The notes below the pieces were generated by a model. The model had not been told where the DNA came from. It saw nothing but the letters and a program-made list of their open reading frames with translations, and searched no databases. Made by a program: the position numbers and the translations under genes. A stretch of 64,000 nucleotides of DNA from Phallus indusiatus (Eukaryota; Basidiomycota; Agaricomycetes; Phallales; Phallaceae), in the NCBI GenBank assembly GCA_027605045.1, contig JAQFWX010000014.1, forward strand, positions 369,391 through 433,390, read 5' to 3'. Positions 21,936 to 33,362 of this stretch are shown here, in pieces (position 1 is the first letter of the stretch; the number at the start of each line of letters is the position of its first letter).

Positions 21936-23658
21936 TCAAGCATCCAAAGCTGACGCTTCGCCGCCGGATCCGATTCCAACGTCCGGGGACCCTGTCGAAA
22001 GATTGTCGTCGTTATCTTGAGCTCTTGTATGGACCGATGTTTCATGATCGCCCATTTCCACGAGGATAGATTGGTGTATATAATTCGCTATGCTTCGGAT
22101 TTGGATAGTAGGTAATGTTATATCGGCGGCTTGAATCGCTGCAGAATTTTGTTGACGGAGATTCAGCATGAAATCGGCGACCAAAATGGTTGAAAGACTA
22201 AGGACTGAAGATAAGTAAAATAAATATTGGGATGCAGTGACTATACCTCCGTTGAAGACCGCCTATGATAATGATTGCCAACTAGCTCAGAGTACCTACT
22301 AGTAGATTATCATAGACTTGGTGTTTTATTAATAGAGAGCTTACATCATTCCTGAACTACATTCAGAAAGTCATCTGTTAAGAAATCTAGTCAGATTCTG
22401 GATTTTACTCACCTTATCAATAATTATGAGTGTAGTGGTAAAGATAATTACGAAGCTTGAAAGAAAATGTTATAGTTATTTAAACCATAACAATTCTTTG
22501 TGGTTTAAGCTCACAAGAACCTCCACACAGCTAGTTCAATTTCATGTGAACACAACTCTATTGATAATGTAACTGAAACATACTTTGTCTGAATATTATT
22601 GAAACAAGGTCGCTGTAACTTTGAATGCCTATTTCGCGCTTTAACTTCCATGTGCCCCAGACCTTCCATATGCAAATGCCAAAGACAGCAAGATCAGTTA
22701 AGACAGTACAAATATTTCCGACCAATATTTCTGGAAATGCTTCAATATCAAATTATCACGGTTAGACTTGCATCAGTAACCAGTACTGTTTATTCAGACC
22801 TACAGTAAGAGCTGGGAACACGCTGAGAACAAGATTTTCACATGTCTGATACATAAGCGTAAATTTCCATACCTTTGGCATACGTTTGTCGTTATTACTT
22901 CTAAAGGAAGGGCGTAAGTTCTTTTGTATGCTTGTATTTCAAAGGGATTTTACCATAAATAATCGAAATAAGCCCTCCTCCAAAAGGTAGAGCCAAAATT
23001 ACAACCACGATCTTGTTCCCTCGGTATAATGAGTATGCTCGAGTGACCAGCAAGCCTAAACTGATATCTTCAGAGACATTTACATACAACTGACGAGATA
23101 TATACTACACCAACCCTGAATCCCAATGTACGTCAAGATGGTCCCAACATCCCCTGTCAGAACCAAGATATTGCATAAACTAAGTTGTGCTTTTTGAATT
23201 CATAATATTCACAATGGTTATTATACCCACCTTCCTAGCTGCTCAAAAAATGGTAAAAATTGCTTGCAGAGTTCAAGATAAAGCTCACTGGTACAAAGTA
23301 CGACCAGAAATTAAATGCTTCAGCGAGAACACTTGCATATCTTGTGAAAGCATAAAGCAAATTTGGAATGCTGAAAGGCTTTGGTGATAGCCACATATAT
23401 ACCATATCTTGTGGAATAGCCAATGTCGTAGTATAAATACGCAGGCCTAGGATCGTGTCTTAATTGCTCATACAACTTGTTGGTAGTGGGGTTACATACC
23501 TAGAACGGCAGTTTCTACAAGCCCCATGACATAACTAATCCCCAAAATCAATTGAACACGAAATATTCGAAATTGGATGCCTACTTGATATATGCTGCTT
23601 GAATCAGTTCTATGTTCACACTACTGCTAGAGGTAGCATTAACGATACTATTATTCAT
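21936..23658 (-). CDS. DUF6533-type seven-transmembrane protein, copy 0
   Basis: Many short introns. Blocks seen in order: exon 1 from ATG 23658 (MNNSIVNATSS, then LIQAAYI); MGLVETAVLG; a DUF6533-like block (DMVYMWLSPKPFSIPNLLYAFTRY); LCNILVLTGDVGTILTYIG; a helix LVTRAYSLYRGNKIVVVILALPFGGG; a block with LTDLAVFGICIWKVWGTWKLKRE; and a C-terminus with VADFMLNLRQ, IANYIHQSILVEMGDHETSVH and stop at 21936. N-terminal DUF6533 plus seven helices is a receptor-like architecture expanded in Agaricomycetes; ligands are unknown. The intron downstream of the FTRY block is uncertain: in one frame a stop lies there, so I cannot prove that the whole gene is intact. It is convergent with GH16 B, 360 bp apart. 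Confidence 0.7.
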
Positions 23659-24497
23659 TTTCAAGTCGGAAGTGCAATAGTGCGGTGGTGAATTGACACG
23701 TAGCTTTTTGGCTGAGTTGTATACCAAGCATAAGACGAACGAACATGTGCTTTTAAAGGATGCTTCTGGTCGTACGAAGGCAAAAGTAGTTGTCCACATT
23801 GCCCTCATCAATTGTAACCACATGACTGTAAGATATCGTTGCCCTGAGAATAACACCATCAACAACACATTCACCTCTTTAGCCATCCATATAGAAGGAC
23901 TCAACTAAGGTAAGATTGTGATTCTCGTACATCTTTAATCCCTCGCATCAAATATGCGAACTTACACTCCGAGCAATGAAGAAGTCCCTTGCGGTTTGGA
24001 ATCAATAAAATGTTGACTTTATCAAGTGATAATTGGATTGGTGAGTTTGACTGGTCAGGAATTCGGTAGCTCTTTGACGGTTTTATAGAACTCACATTGT
24101 GCCCCATTGACAGGGTTGAGTTCATGTGCCTTTTGACGTGATTGATGGATTGGATAACGATGATGGTTGTCCCGAGCCGTGGCATATCTGTTTGATTTGT
24201 CTATTATGTACCTTACAAGGACTCAGCTCAGTTTTGCCCACAATAACAATGAAAATGAATTCAAGGAATTCCAACAGCTCGCTCATGTCGTTGTTTGGTG
24301 AGCCTTATTAATTAATAGGTATCGAGATTGTACGTAGCAAAATCAACTTTTCTCATCTTCCATCATCGTTGCCTCGAGACACGATCTCTATCGGACTATG
24401 TACATCTGTAATGTGATTTGAGATTAAAGAAAGTCAAATTCCAAAAAACAATATAATCAAGGCGACGTTGTATTGAAAACTTGTTGATAGTTTATAT
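23659..24497. other. array tail segment 0 (non-coding or relic)
   Basis: Upstream of the 7TM gene. Pieces of it recur after every 7TM copy (35094-36040, 38116-38582, 48472-49950, 55901-57100, 61583-63240). A minus-strand frame (about 24150-23905) keeps faint similarity between units (FIPNRKGLLHCSECKFAY here, ILPELRKLCHFSEHKFAN in the 56-kb unit), hinting at a decayed small gene of unknown nature. The segment is cut by the insertion at 24501. Confidence 0.5.
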
Positions 24498-25023
24498 AGC
24501 CACTGTGGAAAATATCGCCACTGAATGCCACTGATACTCAGTGGTGACCCAGTGGATACACCCACTGAATACCAGTGATTTATCAGTGGTCTGACCACTG
24601 AAAATCAGCGGAACTTCCGCCGTTTCCGTGGTAAAAACCACTGAAAGTTAAGTGATAAGTACTCGATAAGTCATACAGCAGTTTCACGACCCGTGCATTT
24701 ATTTTTCGTTCGTTTTTCGTTATTTATTTATTATGTAAGTTATGTTTATTTGTAATAAAATTTATGTAATTATCTACACAAAAGGCTTATACTAATGAGT
24801 ACTAAAATGTTGCCCGTCTCCCAACTGTGCCCAGGTCCCAATCTCCTCTCGCTCTCACTCAAGCGTCCCGTAAAGCGCGCCACGCGAGTAGTGAAGTCTT
24901 CTTTACAATAAGTAACGCGCGACATGGATTGTGTATGACTCACTCTGTCGAACGTAGAGTCAGCGACACTAAGTGTGGGCGCTTGCGTAGATAGTTTTTA
25001 GCTTAGTCACGCGCTCGCTAAGA

Positions 25024-25051
25024 GTTCAAGGCTTCGCCTTGAACCTCTTAG
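25024..25051. repeat. 28-bp direct repeat, copy 1
   Basis: Identical to 25093-25120. It contains the palindrome TTCAAGGC-ttc-GCCTTGAA, which could form a hairpin. It lies inside the CACTG-ended element. Confidence 0.9.
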
Positions 25052-25092
25052 GTGCGCTATTTTCTTTATTTATTCATTTGTATATTTCTGAC

Positions 25093-25120
25093 GTTCAAGG
25101 CTTCGCCTTGAACCTCTTAG
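25093..25120. repeat. 28-bp direct repeat, copy 2
   Basis: Second identical copy, 69 bp downstream of the first, with the same internal palindrome. Confidence 0.9.
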
Positions 25121-25279
25121 TGCATTCCGTCTCGTAATATACAACATATATTACTCTAGTTGTTGTTACACTCTAGCGTTGTGTAGCTCTGAATCGTCGC
25201 GCGTCATGCATTCAATGACAGACCGCCACTGGCCGCGGACGATGCGAAAGGGCGTGGGTGACGGCGGAATGGGATGTCG

Positions 25280-25385
25280 GAATAGGATGGCGGAATGGGA
25301 TGGCGGCGCGGATGGTGGCATGGATGGTGGCGTGAACGGTGCATGGACCGTGGATGGTGGCGTGGATGGTGGTGGGATGATGGGA
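25280..25385. repeat. GGATGGTGG-type minisatellite
   Basis: Irregular tandem GGATGG(C/T)GG units on the plus strand. They give long low-complexity open frames on both strands that should not be taken for genes. Confidence 0.8.
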
Positions 25386-25478
25386 GGGCGGGATGAGACG
25401 AGAAAAAAGTGAAGTGAGGCTTAAAAACGTTATACGCGCATACAATCACTTTTCAACTCCGATTCAAACACAGCGAGT

Positions 25479-27820
25479 ATGGTGTACATTTGTGGTCAGC
25501 TCCCTTTTTCGCGCCGGCCGACGCCCGGCACAGGGTCCTGATATCCAGGATTTTTAGTGTAACTATTACTGAAAATGCGAACAAGCTGCTTCAGAGATTT
25601 GTACAGTTAACAATATAAAAATTCATTTTTATCTCGACATCCGAAAACGCATGTTCAATGCATAAGTGTAGTTTTGGAACTGATAAAAAGATCGCGCAAA
25701 TTGGGGACGCTGCCAAGTTTGAAAGCTACCCAGAGCACATCAAATTGAGGTTTTTGAATTCGAAGTCGAATCTGAAGTATCACAAGCCTAATCAATCAAT
25801 CATACAAACCTGAGTTTTGACCAGCTATTCTGATTTAGTAATTTGAATTCGTGTCTGATCATGAACTGATTAAGTGACTCCGGAGACTGGAGTACTCGGT
25901 TGGAGATACTTGGTTGGGGTCTGGAAACATCCAGACCGCAGAATGTGCTCCAGATCTAAAATCCAAATTACTAAGTTGAATCATTATGTACAGTCACATT
26001 GTCTCCCTCAGAAGTGTTTTGGAGTTTGTTTGTATACCGAAATCTGATGAAACAACATTGAGATAGGCTCAAGTTGCATAACAAAAAAGGCACATGGAAG
26101 AATGTGCAGAATAGGGTGATATGAGAGTGTCAGAAAAAGGAGGGTCCGGCTTTGAATAAAATAGTGGGGTAGTGTAAGGAGAGTAGACATGGTAGCTAAA
26201 TAAGCATTGTATTCAAAATGATTGTAAATGTAAATTCCCAGCTGCAAGAATTAATATGAAATTGTCACTGATATTCTGCGCTAGATAAATGCATTTGTAA
26301 ACAGGCGTTGGCAAATCACCATTCAATAGTTGGTAGGAAATATCTTCAAAGTCTTCTGTGCATTGAATGCACATATATTTAGGAGACCATAGCAATTCAG
26401 CGAGTGGCTCAACTGGGAAGATCATAGAGACTGCACGAATCATGACTGCTTAGTGTCTATCTCGACATTTTCTTCCTGACTCCTGATTACAAACTTGATT
26501 GGGAAACCCAGCTAGTTGTTACTGTGCTATCAAGTGCACTCTTAGGTTTTTTTCGGTTGCTGAGACAGCATGAAACTTACATCGGACAAACCTATCACAT
26601 GCCATGGCATCATTAAATCTCAAATCAAAACCTTGGCAACAAATTCTAGTCATCTTCCAAGGTTATGTATTGTCCTGTTACTACTAGTAGGTGAGAGTTG
26701 CCGGCGGTCTCACATCTCTATTTCCTGAATCTTCCTCTCAATCTTTACATTTTATTTCTGTCTAAATTTCATATCAGTTTCTTCATAAATTGGTTTTTTT
26801 GTTATCGCTTGTGGAATAACTACCATGAAATTTTTCTTCATCTTGTCTTCTTTTGCTTTTTGTATGGTTAGTTGCGCCAGTATTTATGTAAACCGTGGAT
26901 AGAAATTGTGATTAGACGGCTCTCAGAATACAATATCTCAATTATCTCTCGTCTGACGGAAACCTGTCTCTAAATCCAAATATCTCTTGAAGAGAGCGCC
27001 CCAGGAGAGTGGCAGGAGGGATGCAAGAATCAGTGCTCGTAGAAAAATGGGGGGGAGGATTAGTTGCTTATTGTAGGTACTGGTTTTTAGTATATATATA
27101 CTCTGAAACAATGAAGCTACATGTTGTGTAAAGTGACTCGAGGTGACGGTAATATCGCGCGTTTCGAGACTTTCCATACATAGCCCCTCCCGGATCTCAT
27201 CACTCTTGATGTATTTTACAATTTGTTCATTGTCAATTAAATCTTATTGTATTTGCCATGTCTTTAAGTGGTCCCAGCTTCAATAATACTAGATATTGTA
27301 GTTCCATTCTGCGTAATTTGGTTTTCTCAGATCTTCAAGTTTGTTTCAAAAAGTTCCCTTTATTCAGATCTACCTGCATACATCTTCATTTTCTTAGACA
27401 AACTCTTGCGGCTTCCCAATTTCATTAACTTGAAATGTATGCTAAAAGTGTCATAAGGTAATGTTGTAAAGAAATTAAGCCATTTCTGCTCCCAGATGCA
27501 CCACTGAAAGATTATTGATCAGAAGGTAAACTTCTATGAGTCAGTTTTGAATATTTATGAAAGAGAACGGATTTACTAGATCCATGTTGAATCAATTTAG
27601 CCAGAGGTAGCATTGTCCAGGCGAAATATTTTCACGATATCATGCTTGAATACGAAACATGCCTTTCTTTATTGTAAATCTAGTCTAAATCATTTGTCTT
27701 ACAGCGAATGAGACCGAGAGGCCGTACAATCCTACAATCATCTTGAAGTATCCCATCAGGCCGAATCATCCCGGACTTAAGCGATGTGCCGAAGTGGAGC
27801 TGACCACAAATGTACACCAT
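25479..27820. mobile_element. nested element with 25-bp TIRs and 9-bp TSD (MULE-like)
   Basis: Perfect 25-bp inverted ends (25479-25503 and 27796-27820; outer part ATGGTGTACATTTGTGGTCA) are flanked by the identical 9-mer ACAGCGAGT (25470-25478 and 27821-27829). A 9-bp target duplication is the signature of Mutator-like elements. The 2342-bp interior is AT-rich with only short frames and no recognisable MURA transposase, so it is non-autonomous or decayed. It is inserted in the CACTG-ended element and is therefore younger than it. Confidence 0.85.
25834..25975. mobile_element. short inverted-repeat element, family CAGTGATTTGG (copy 1, diverged)
   Basis: TTTAGTAATTTGAATTC at the left and the reverse complement CTTAGTAATTTGGATTT at the right. 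The right-end reverse complement continues as TTAGATCTGGAG, resembling the left end of the 62380 element. No clear target duplication was found. Confidence 0.35.
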
Positions 27821-28215
27821 ACAGCGAGTTACGCGCCACGCGTCACATCACGTGTTCTGTATACCAAGTAACTTAACAAAAAATAATTTTTTCGCTAAAA
27901 AAAATAAATAAATAATTACAGGCTGGTAGCTTAAGCTGGCTTGAGTATTCCGGTGGTATAGAACCACTGAATATTGTCCCCCACTGACTCACCACTAACC
28001 CACCACTGAAATTCAGTGGTACCATTACCACTGAACTACCACTGGGCATTGAAGTCAGTGGTAATGAACCACTGACTTTCCACTGACCACTGACTTAGCC
28101 ACTGGTTACCACTGATTATCAGTGGGTATAACCACTAACCGACCACTGAATAATCTCACTCAGTGGTCATACCCACTGAGTACCACTTACTTGAGTGGGA
28201 GTTTTTTCCACAGTG

Positions 28216-29299
28216 AGCTTTATAAAAGCTTTGACTTGGTTTATAAACCTCTCGAGGTTTTTGCGACATTTCATTCCATTTAATTCCATTTGCATTCAGC
28301 ATTCAACTTCTCGGGATTTCTCACATTATTCATTTTTTTAGAAATTGCATTCCATATTCCGCGGAATTCTTTTAGCTTACACTAACACTCTATGTGTTTC
28401 CGCCAACCCCCCCCACCCGGGCCACCCCAACTTTCCCTACCATTGTTTCAACCCAGGTATGTTTCTGTTTATTTATATGTCATCAAAGACTATTTCATAT
28501 CTGTCTGAAACCAAATACAGCTAGCAGACGTCGAAAGTCTGACAAGATTTATTTCACGGATCTCTTCTTTCATTTCCACAGCTTTGGACAATGGTTGATG
28601 ATAACCGGCCGCATGTCTATTGTTCATCAGTCCGGATTGTCTATTAAACCAAATACACAGGACTTCAGCTCCATTTCGCCCTATCAATCGTTAGTTGATT
28701 TCCGAAAATGCCTCAATTTGTCGTTTATGTTGTTGATTTATGGTGTCTCAGGTCCCAGATAGCACGATCAACTTTTCCAGCACATTCTCATCATCGTTAT
28801 TTCATATGATTCCTATCGTTTATTCGTCGCCAAGAGATATCATATTTATCTGGAATAGAAACAAGTCCCACAGACGTTGACTGAGGTTTGTCAAAGCTCA
28901 TTTCGAGAGAATCTCTCCTTTCACTTTTATGACTTGGGGTCGTCACTTATCAAATACGGGGCCGGTATCTGTGGATGAATAATGGTTGGTGGCTCTAGAT
29001 TTGCAATTGGACCGAGAGTGTGATAATCAACGCACATTAAGTTGGCGCGCTACTGCCAGCCCATAGCCTCTTGCTTGAAACCTTACACTCCATCAACTAT
29101 TTAGATTGGTACAAGCTTGGTCCTTTCCTTAACACGAAAGCGCAGGTGATATAGGCTATCATGCTATGATCGTTTTTCCAAGTCGAGTAGCGCTTGATAA
29201 GACGACTGCTTAAGAATTTTTTTTTGAGTACATGTGTCGGGGGTGAGAAATTGCTTCAATAAGAATAAGCATATTTACTAATAGGAAATTTTAAAAAAC
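28216..29299. other. array tail segment, continued after the insertion
   Basis: From about 28280 the sequence is closely related to 48940-50330, including the block with GCATTCCATATTCCGCGGAA and an oligo-C patch. I see no intact gene. Short frames are not conserved between the two copies. Confidence 0.55.
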
Positions 29300-29419
29300 G
29301 AAAAACGACGTACCCGAAAAATCAAGAAATACAGTATGAACAAAAACAGTCCGCCCCTCTGAATCGTACATGGACACAAATGCGAGAAGTGCTAGTGATG
29401 GACCGGGAGACAAGAAGTG

Positions 29420-30030
29420 AATCAAAGGATATTCCGATTGAAGTACCGAAAAATGGGTGTCGTTGTTTCACTACGCCAGGGATCTCCTGAATCTGGAACC
29501 CGAAGGAACCCTGGTCCTCGGTAGGCTTCAAAACGCGCAAGATTAGAATACCGTTTTGCAACGTCGCGTTGGTATTGGTATTGAGGGTGGACGCGTTGAC
29601 GGTGCGAGGAAGTCAGACTGTATGTACGTGTAGAAGTGTGGTGGACTGACGGAGTCCCGTTTGGACAAGACTGTAGGAGCGCAGAGGTATCTGATTTGAT
29701 ATCAAGTAGCAGCATGAGAGTATAATAAACACACCTTCAATTAAGACGCCGCCGCATGTCCATTGCCACAAATAGCGACGGCCGCCCTCGTTGTGTACAT
29801 ATGTAAACAGTGACCTCCTGTTCCCGTTTTCATATTTATGATGCGTCAACCCTGTGATAGTTACCGACGTCATTTGTTCCCTAATAGCTTTGGCCTCAAA
29901 GTTCTCTTTTAACGGCCCAAGACTTCGAGCTTTTAGGTTTCAGTTTTGAATATATAATTGTTGTCGTGTCTCGAAAAGTCTAAGGTTGAGTAGCGGAATC
30001 GGACAAAGTTGTTGAAATGTGCAAGCGACG
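29420..30030 (-). pseudogene. HSP20 relic 1a
   Basis: The reverse strand encodes, in several frames, remnants of the HSP20 alpha-crystallin domain: NATLQNGILILRVLKPTEDQG, matching NATLEDGILTLRIPKVTEEQG of the intact gene, and a DNA match over the region of DNDYIVEAEVPG. Frameshifts separate the pieces and the N-terminal part is missing at about 30030, where tail-type sequence resumes. Nearly identical to 50430-51020. Confidence 0.75.
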
Positions 30031-30249
30031 GGGCCACCATACGTACATTCAACTTGCCTTATGGTTGGGTATCAAACGGCTGTTGAATATTTTTATTGCT
30101 GAGACTATGACTATGTCAACTCAAACATTGCTTCAATACAATAAGCAGCGATCACAAAAACGAAAAATGACGTACACCGAAAAAAAAGGAAAGAAATACA
30201 GTATGGGCGGAAACAGTCCGCTCATCAATATTTGGATATGATTGCGAAG

Positions 30250-30900
30250 AACAGTGGATCGGAAGATATGAAGTAAATCGCAGAATGCCCGGACTGAAGT
30301 ATCTGAGAATGGTGCCGTTGTTCGCTACAGCACCCTGAAGGAACTCTGAGACCGTCCTGCAAGGTTGCGCTGATCTTGGAGGCATTCACTGTGCGAGGAG
30401 GTCAGACCGAACGTGTAAGGTGTGGACGAAGTCCCGCTCGGATGAGACTATGATAGCGCGTAAGTATCTGGTTTAGTGACTATATCAAGTACGTTAAGCT
30501 TGAAGATAGGCAGCAACGCAAGGTATTGAACATAATACCTCTATTAGATGTCCGCGCATCTCCATTTCCATCCATAGACAGCCGCTTCCCGTTTCCGTTT
30601 TCATAATTGTGGTGCGCCTTAGCCAGATTTCCCTTTGATAATCTACGCCCCTTTCCCCAACTTTGACTTCAAGGCTTTCTCAGCCGCCAGGGCGCCAGCC
30701 TTAACGATATAAATCGTTGTCTTGCCCTGAAAGGTCGAAATTTGAATGGCGGGACAGGGCAAAGCCATCGAGTGGTGCAAAGCAAGGATACATGATTGGA
30801 AATTGATTGTATGATTGAGATACTGAGATAGGCTTTGTTGTCGAAGAGTCTGAAGGGGCGGAACTAGTTGACGAATGCGCGGGGCGAGAGACACCATTGC
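30250..30900 (-). pseudogene. HSP20 relic 1b
   Basis: Starts MVSLAPRIRQLVPPL, aligned with MSLSRTFFNEFRPFF of the intact gene; frame breaks follow within the alpha-crystallin domain. A second HSP20 relic directly after 1a; the pair recurs at 50.4-52.1 kb. Confidence 0.75.
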
Positions 30901-31319
30901 GAGACGAGTGCGCTAAGATGGTGATTGTCGAGGTTATTTGTTAGAGTTGCTTCATGTAGTTTGAGTAAGATTTGAGACGTAAAAACAGACAGTTTATCTA
31001 CTCACAGACGATGGTTTTTCTATAGAGCCCCAGAGAAACGTCCCAGGAGTTTCAGTGGTTACGAGGTCACGGCTGGTTGCGACAACATGGGCGGCGATGA
31101 CTATAATATACGGCATGGTCGGGCATATCCATGAAACGCATAGACGCTCTCGCGCTCTCAAGCTAAGAACTGAAACCAGTCAAGTGTTGGGTGCGGGTAC
31201 GTGCTACGAGTGACAGTCACAGTGCGTAACGCCGCAACCCCTAACATCACTTGGTCCACCAGTTCAAAAGACGACAAAATTGATAATATTGCGTGGCTAC
31301 AAGCATTTAAATCAATGTG

Positions 31320-31795
31320 AATAACCTATACGATCAAATTTCGCGTCAACATAATGAATTTGACCCTTGCAGATTACAATTTACGACACAGATCCAAACT
31401 CTTCATATCTGGGCGTATCATGATAGTTATACGTCCTCCACTTCAGCTATCCATACAGCGGAAACTCGTGTCCACCTATTTTCACAAACTAACCAAAGAC
31501 AAGATCATCCTCGTATTGAGCGAAGCTGGAATAGCAAACAGTTTTTGATCAACGGTGCCGTTAACGCAGTTATGATCTTACCGAATTTCCGTACAATAAT
31601 AAACGGAATGCTGTCCACATTTACGGGTCAAAGAGAAGGGTTTTGGACTATTGTAGTATTTGACGTGGAGTCAGGCGTCCACTTGAACCTTACACATCAA
31701 TTCCGGAACGTCCTCTCGCCCGACTCCCCTGTGACAGACAACAACAGCCATGGCTGCCTCATCTCGATAATGGACGAGGTGCATTTGGAGCTGTA
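31320..31795 (+). pseudogene. GH16 relic 1a (truncated)
   Basis: Fragments align with GH16 B: ILVLSEAGIANS (for IFVSREVGISSN), an INGAVNAVMI piece (for VNSAGNAII) and NNSHGCLIS. The conserved centre carrying GEIDTFE is deleted. The sequence stops at about 31795, where a second GH16 copy begins. Confidence 0.75.
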
Positions 31796-33069
31796 GATTC
31801 CAAGTTCTATTCAGGCTGTACGTCCTGGCAGCCCTCCGTACTGCAGAAAACTAATTACGTTTCACGTCTTTTACCACGTCAACCACCCGGTGATACGTCT
31901 TCGTATCGAGAAATCGGGCGAAGTCGGAATAATAAACGGTTCCACGCTCATGGACAGCGCCGGCAACGCAACCATAATGCAGCCGAATAGTTCTGTTCAT
32001 TGAGATATAGAATACTCTCCGCATTTCAACATCTATAGGGAAGTGTTTTTCACTGTTGTCGCACGCGTCGTTTGGACGCAGGTACACCTCATTTTTTATT
32101 TATCTCTGCTCTAATCTGTTGTAGTATTTTATCTGCATGGTAAAGTGAACACATTTTAGAACGTAAATCTCGCTGTTATTCCTCAGGACTTACAAATCAC
32201 TAGGCCCGCCCGTTCTTTCATCCAATTTCGTGCAGTCCATCTTCATGCCCCTTCATCCAACGGAGCAGTCACAACAAATCCATCATATTCACGTCGCCTC
32301 GCCTGACTGCTTTGCGACAGATAAAAACAACTAAATTCTCATTGTCTCAGATAACAGACCATTGGTACATTTGGAGCCGAATTCCCCCGCAAAAGACGGA
32401 AGAACGTTCGTCACGAAGCATACCGGTTCTTATATTGCAATCTAGTCCTTCAAGGTGAAGTTCTTGATTAACTGAGATTACCTCTTGCACGCCGCTCAAC
32501 CATACCCTCCATCCATAATAGCGACGCCAACACATTTCTAAATACTACCAACATTGACGTACTCGAGACCTCGTCAACTATACCAACTCTGGATGTGTTT
32601 ATGACTAGTTCTTCGGTTCCAAGAGCTCATTCTCAATTTCACACTTTTCCGGGACTTGCAAGTGCTTGTCCAAATTCAATTCTTTTTACAATACAGGCAA
32701 CCCATCTGGTTCAACAAAACTTGTTGTATCATATTCTACAACGACTTTGTAATTGGATCTCTATCCGGACGTGATCATGTAAATCAGCTCCATCAAGATT
32801 CTTTTTTAACTGGCGAAGCTCCTGCTACTATTATGGTTCCGGTTCTCTCGGTAATAGTTTTAGCTTTCATTCTGCCAGTGGTTCTTCCGTTTCGGTTCAT
32901 CTGGATAAAGTTAAGCGTCTTCTTAATGTTCTTATGGAATGAGTGTTCGACACCTACTCCACTCTTTGGACTGAGGGCTACATTGACCAATTGGATCAAC
33001 CTTGCTCTCTATTTGAATTTGGATATGTATTTGCGTACGCGGGCACTTCCTGCATATGTATATACATAG
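31796..33069 (+). pseudogene. GH16 relic 1b
   Basis: Colinear at DNA level with GH16 B from the first intron to the linker, but with in-frame stops and indels: for example a TAG replaces the Trp of the AIWFF motif and the TNQGCIIS region is shifted. The GEIDTFE exon is not recognisable as protein. The 3' part still shows FNKTCC (for FNETCQ) and a pyrimidine-rich relic of the Ser/Gly tail. Very similar to 58280-59500. Confidence 0.8.
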
Positions 33070-33362
33070 TTCGCTTGCACAAAAGTACCCCTGGATACTG
33101 GTATGCGGTCATTTTCTAGACTTTAAATTTCACCCTTCTATTCCCCCAACTAATACTACACAAGGACCTTTTTGAGTTTATAGGAGTGTGAGGTGAAAAT
33201 CTTGAGTTACGCGAGTTCGAACCGAAATATATACAATGTACGAGTGGTGGTTATAACAAATCATTGCAGAAAATAAATATTACAGGATTTGAAATACATC
33301 CGTTATGGATGTGCTAGAGCATAGAATCCTATGACGAATCATGTATCCAAAGCTAAAGCGTA

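Larger units (their letters stand above)
24501..28215. mobile_element. CACTG-ended DNA transposon (CACTA/EnSpm-like), non-autonomous
   Basis: Inverted ends CACTGTGGAAAA and TTTTTCCACAGTG, flanked by a 3-bp target duplication AGC (24498-24500 and 28216-28218). Both subterminal regions (about 130 bp left, 250 bp right) are packed with CCACTGA/TCAGTGG words in both orientations, typical for transposase-binding subterminal repeats of CACTA elements. No transposase gene is recognisable inside the 3.7 kb, and 2.3 kb of it is a nested second element. It interrupts the array tail after copy 0. Confidence 0.85.

Noticed and set aside
25204..25449. Overlapping open frames on both strands in the GGATGG minisatellite
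   Set aside because: They are low-complexity repeats of Met-Asp-Gly-Gly or His-Pro-Arg type, caused by the tandem repeat, within a non-autonomous transposon.
30017..30241. Frame conserved at 30017-30241 and 51266-51488 as a small gene
   Set aside because: The near-identity is explained by the recent duplication of the whole segment, and it covers the 3' side of an HSP20 relic in reverse. It is DNA-level similarity, not evidence for coding.
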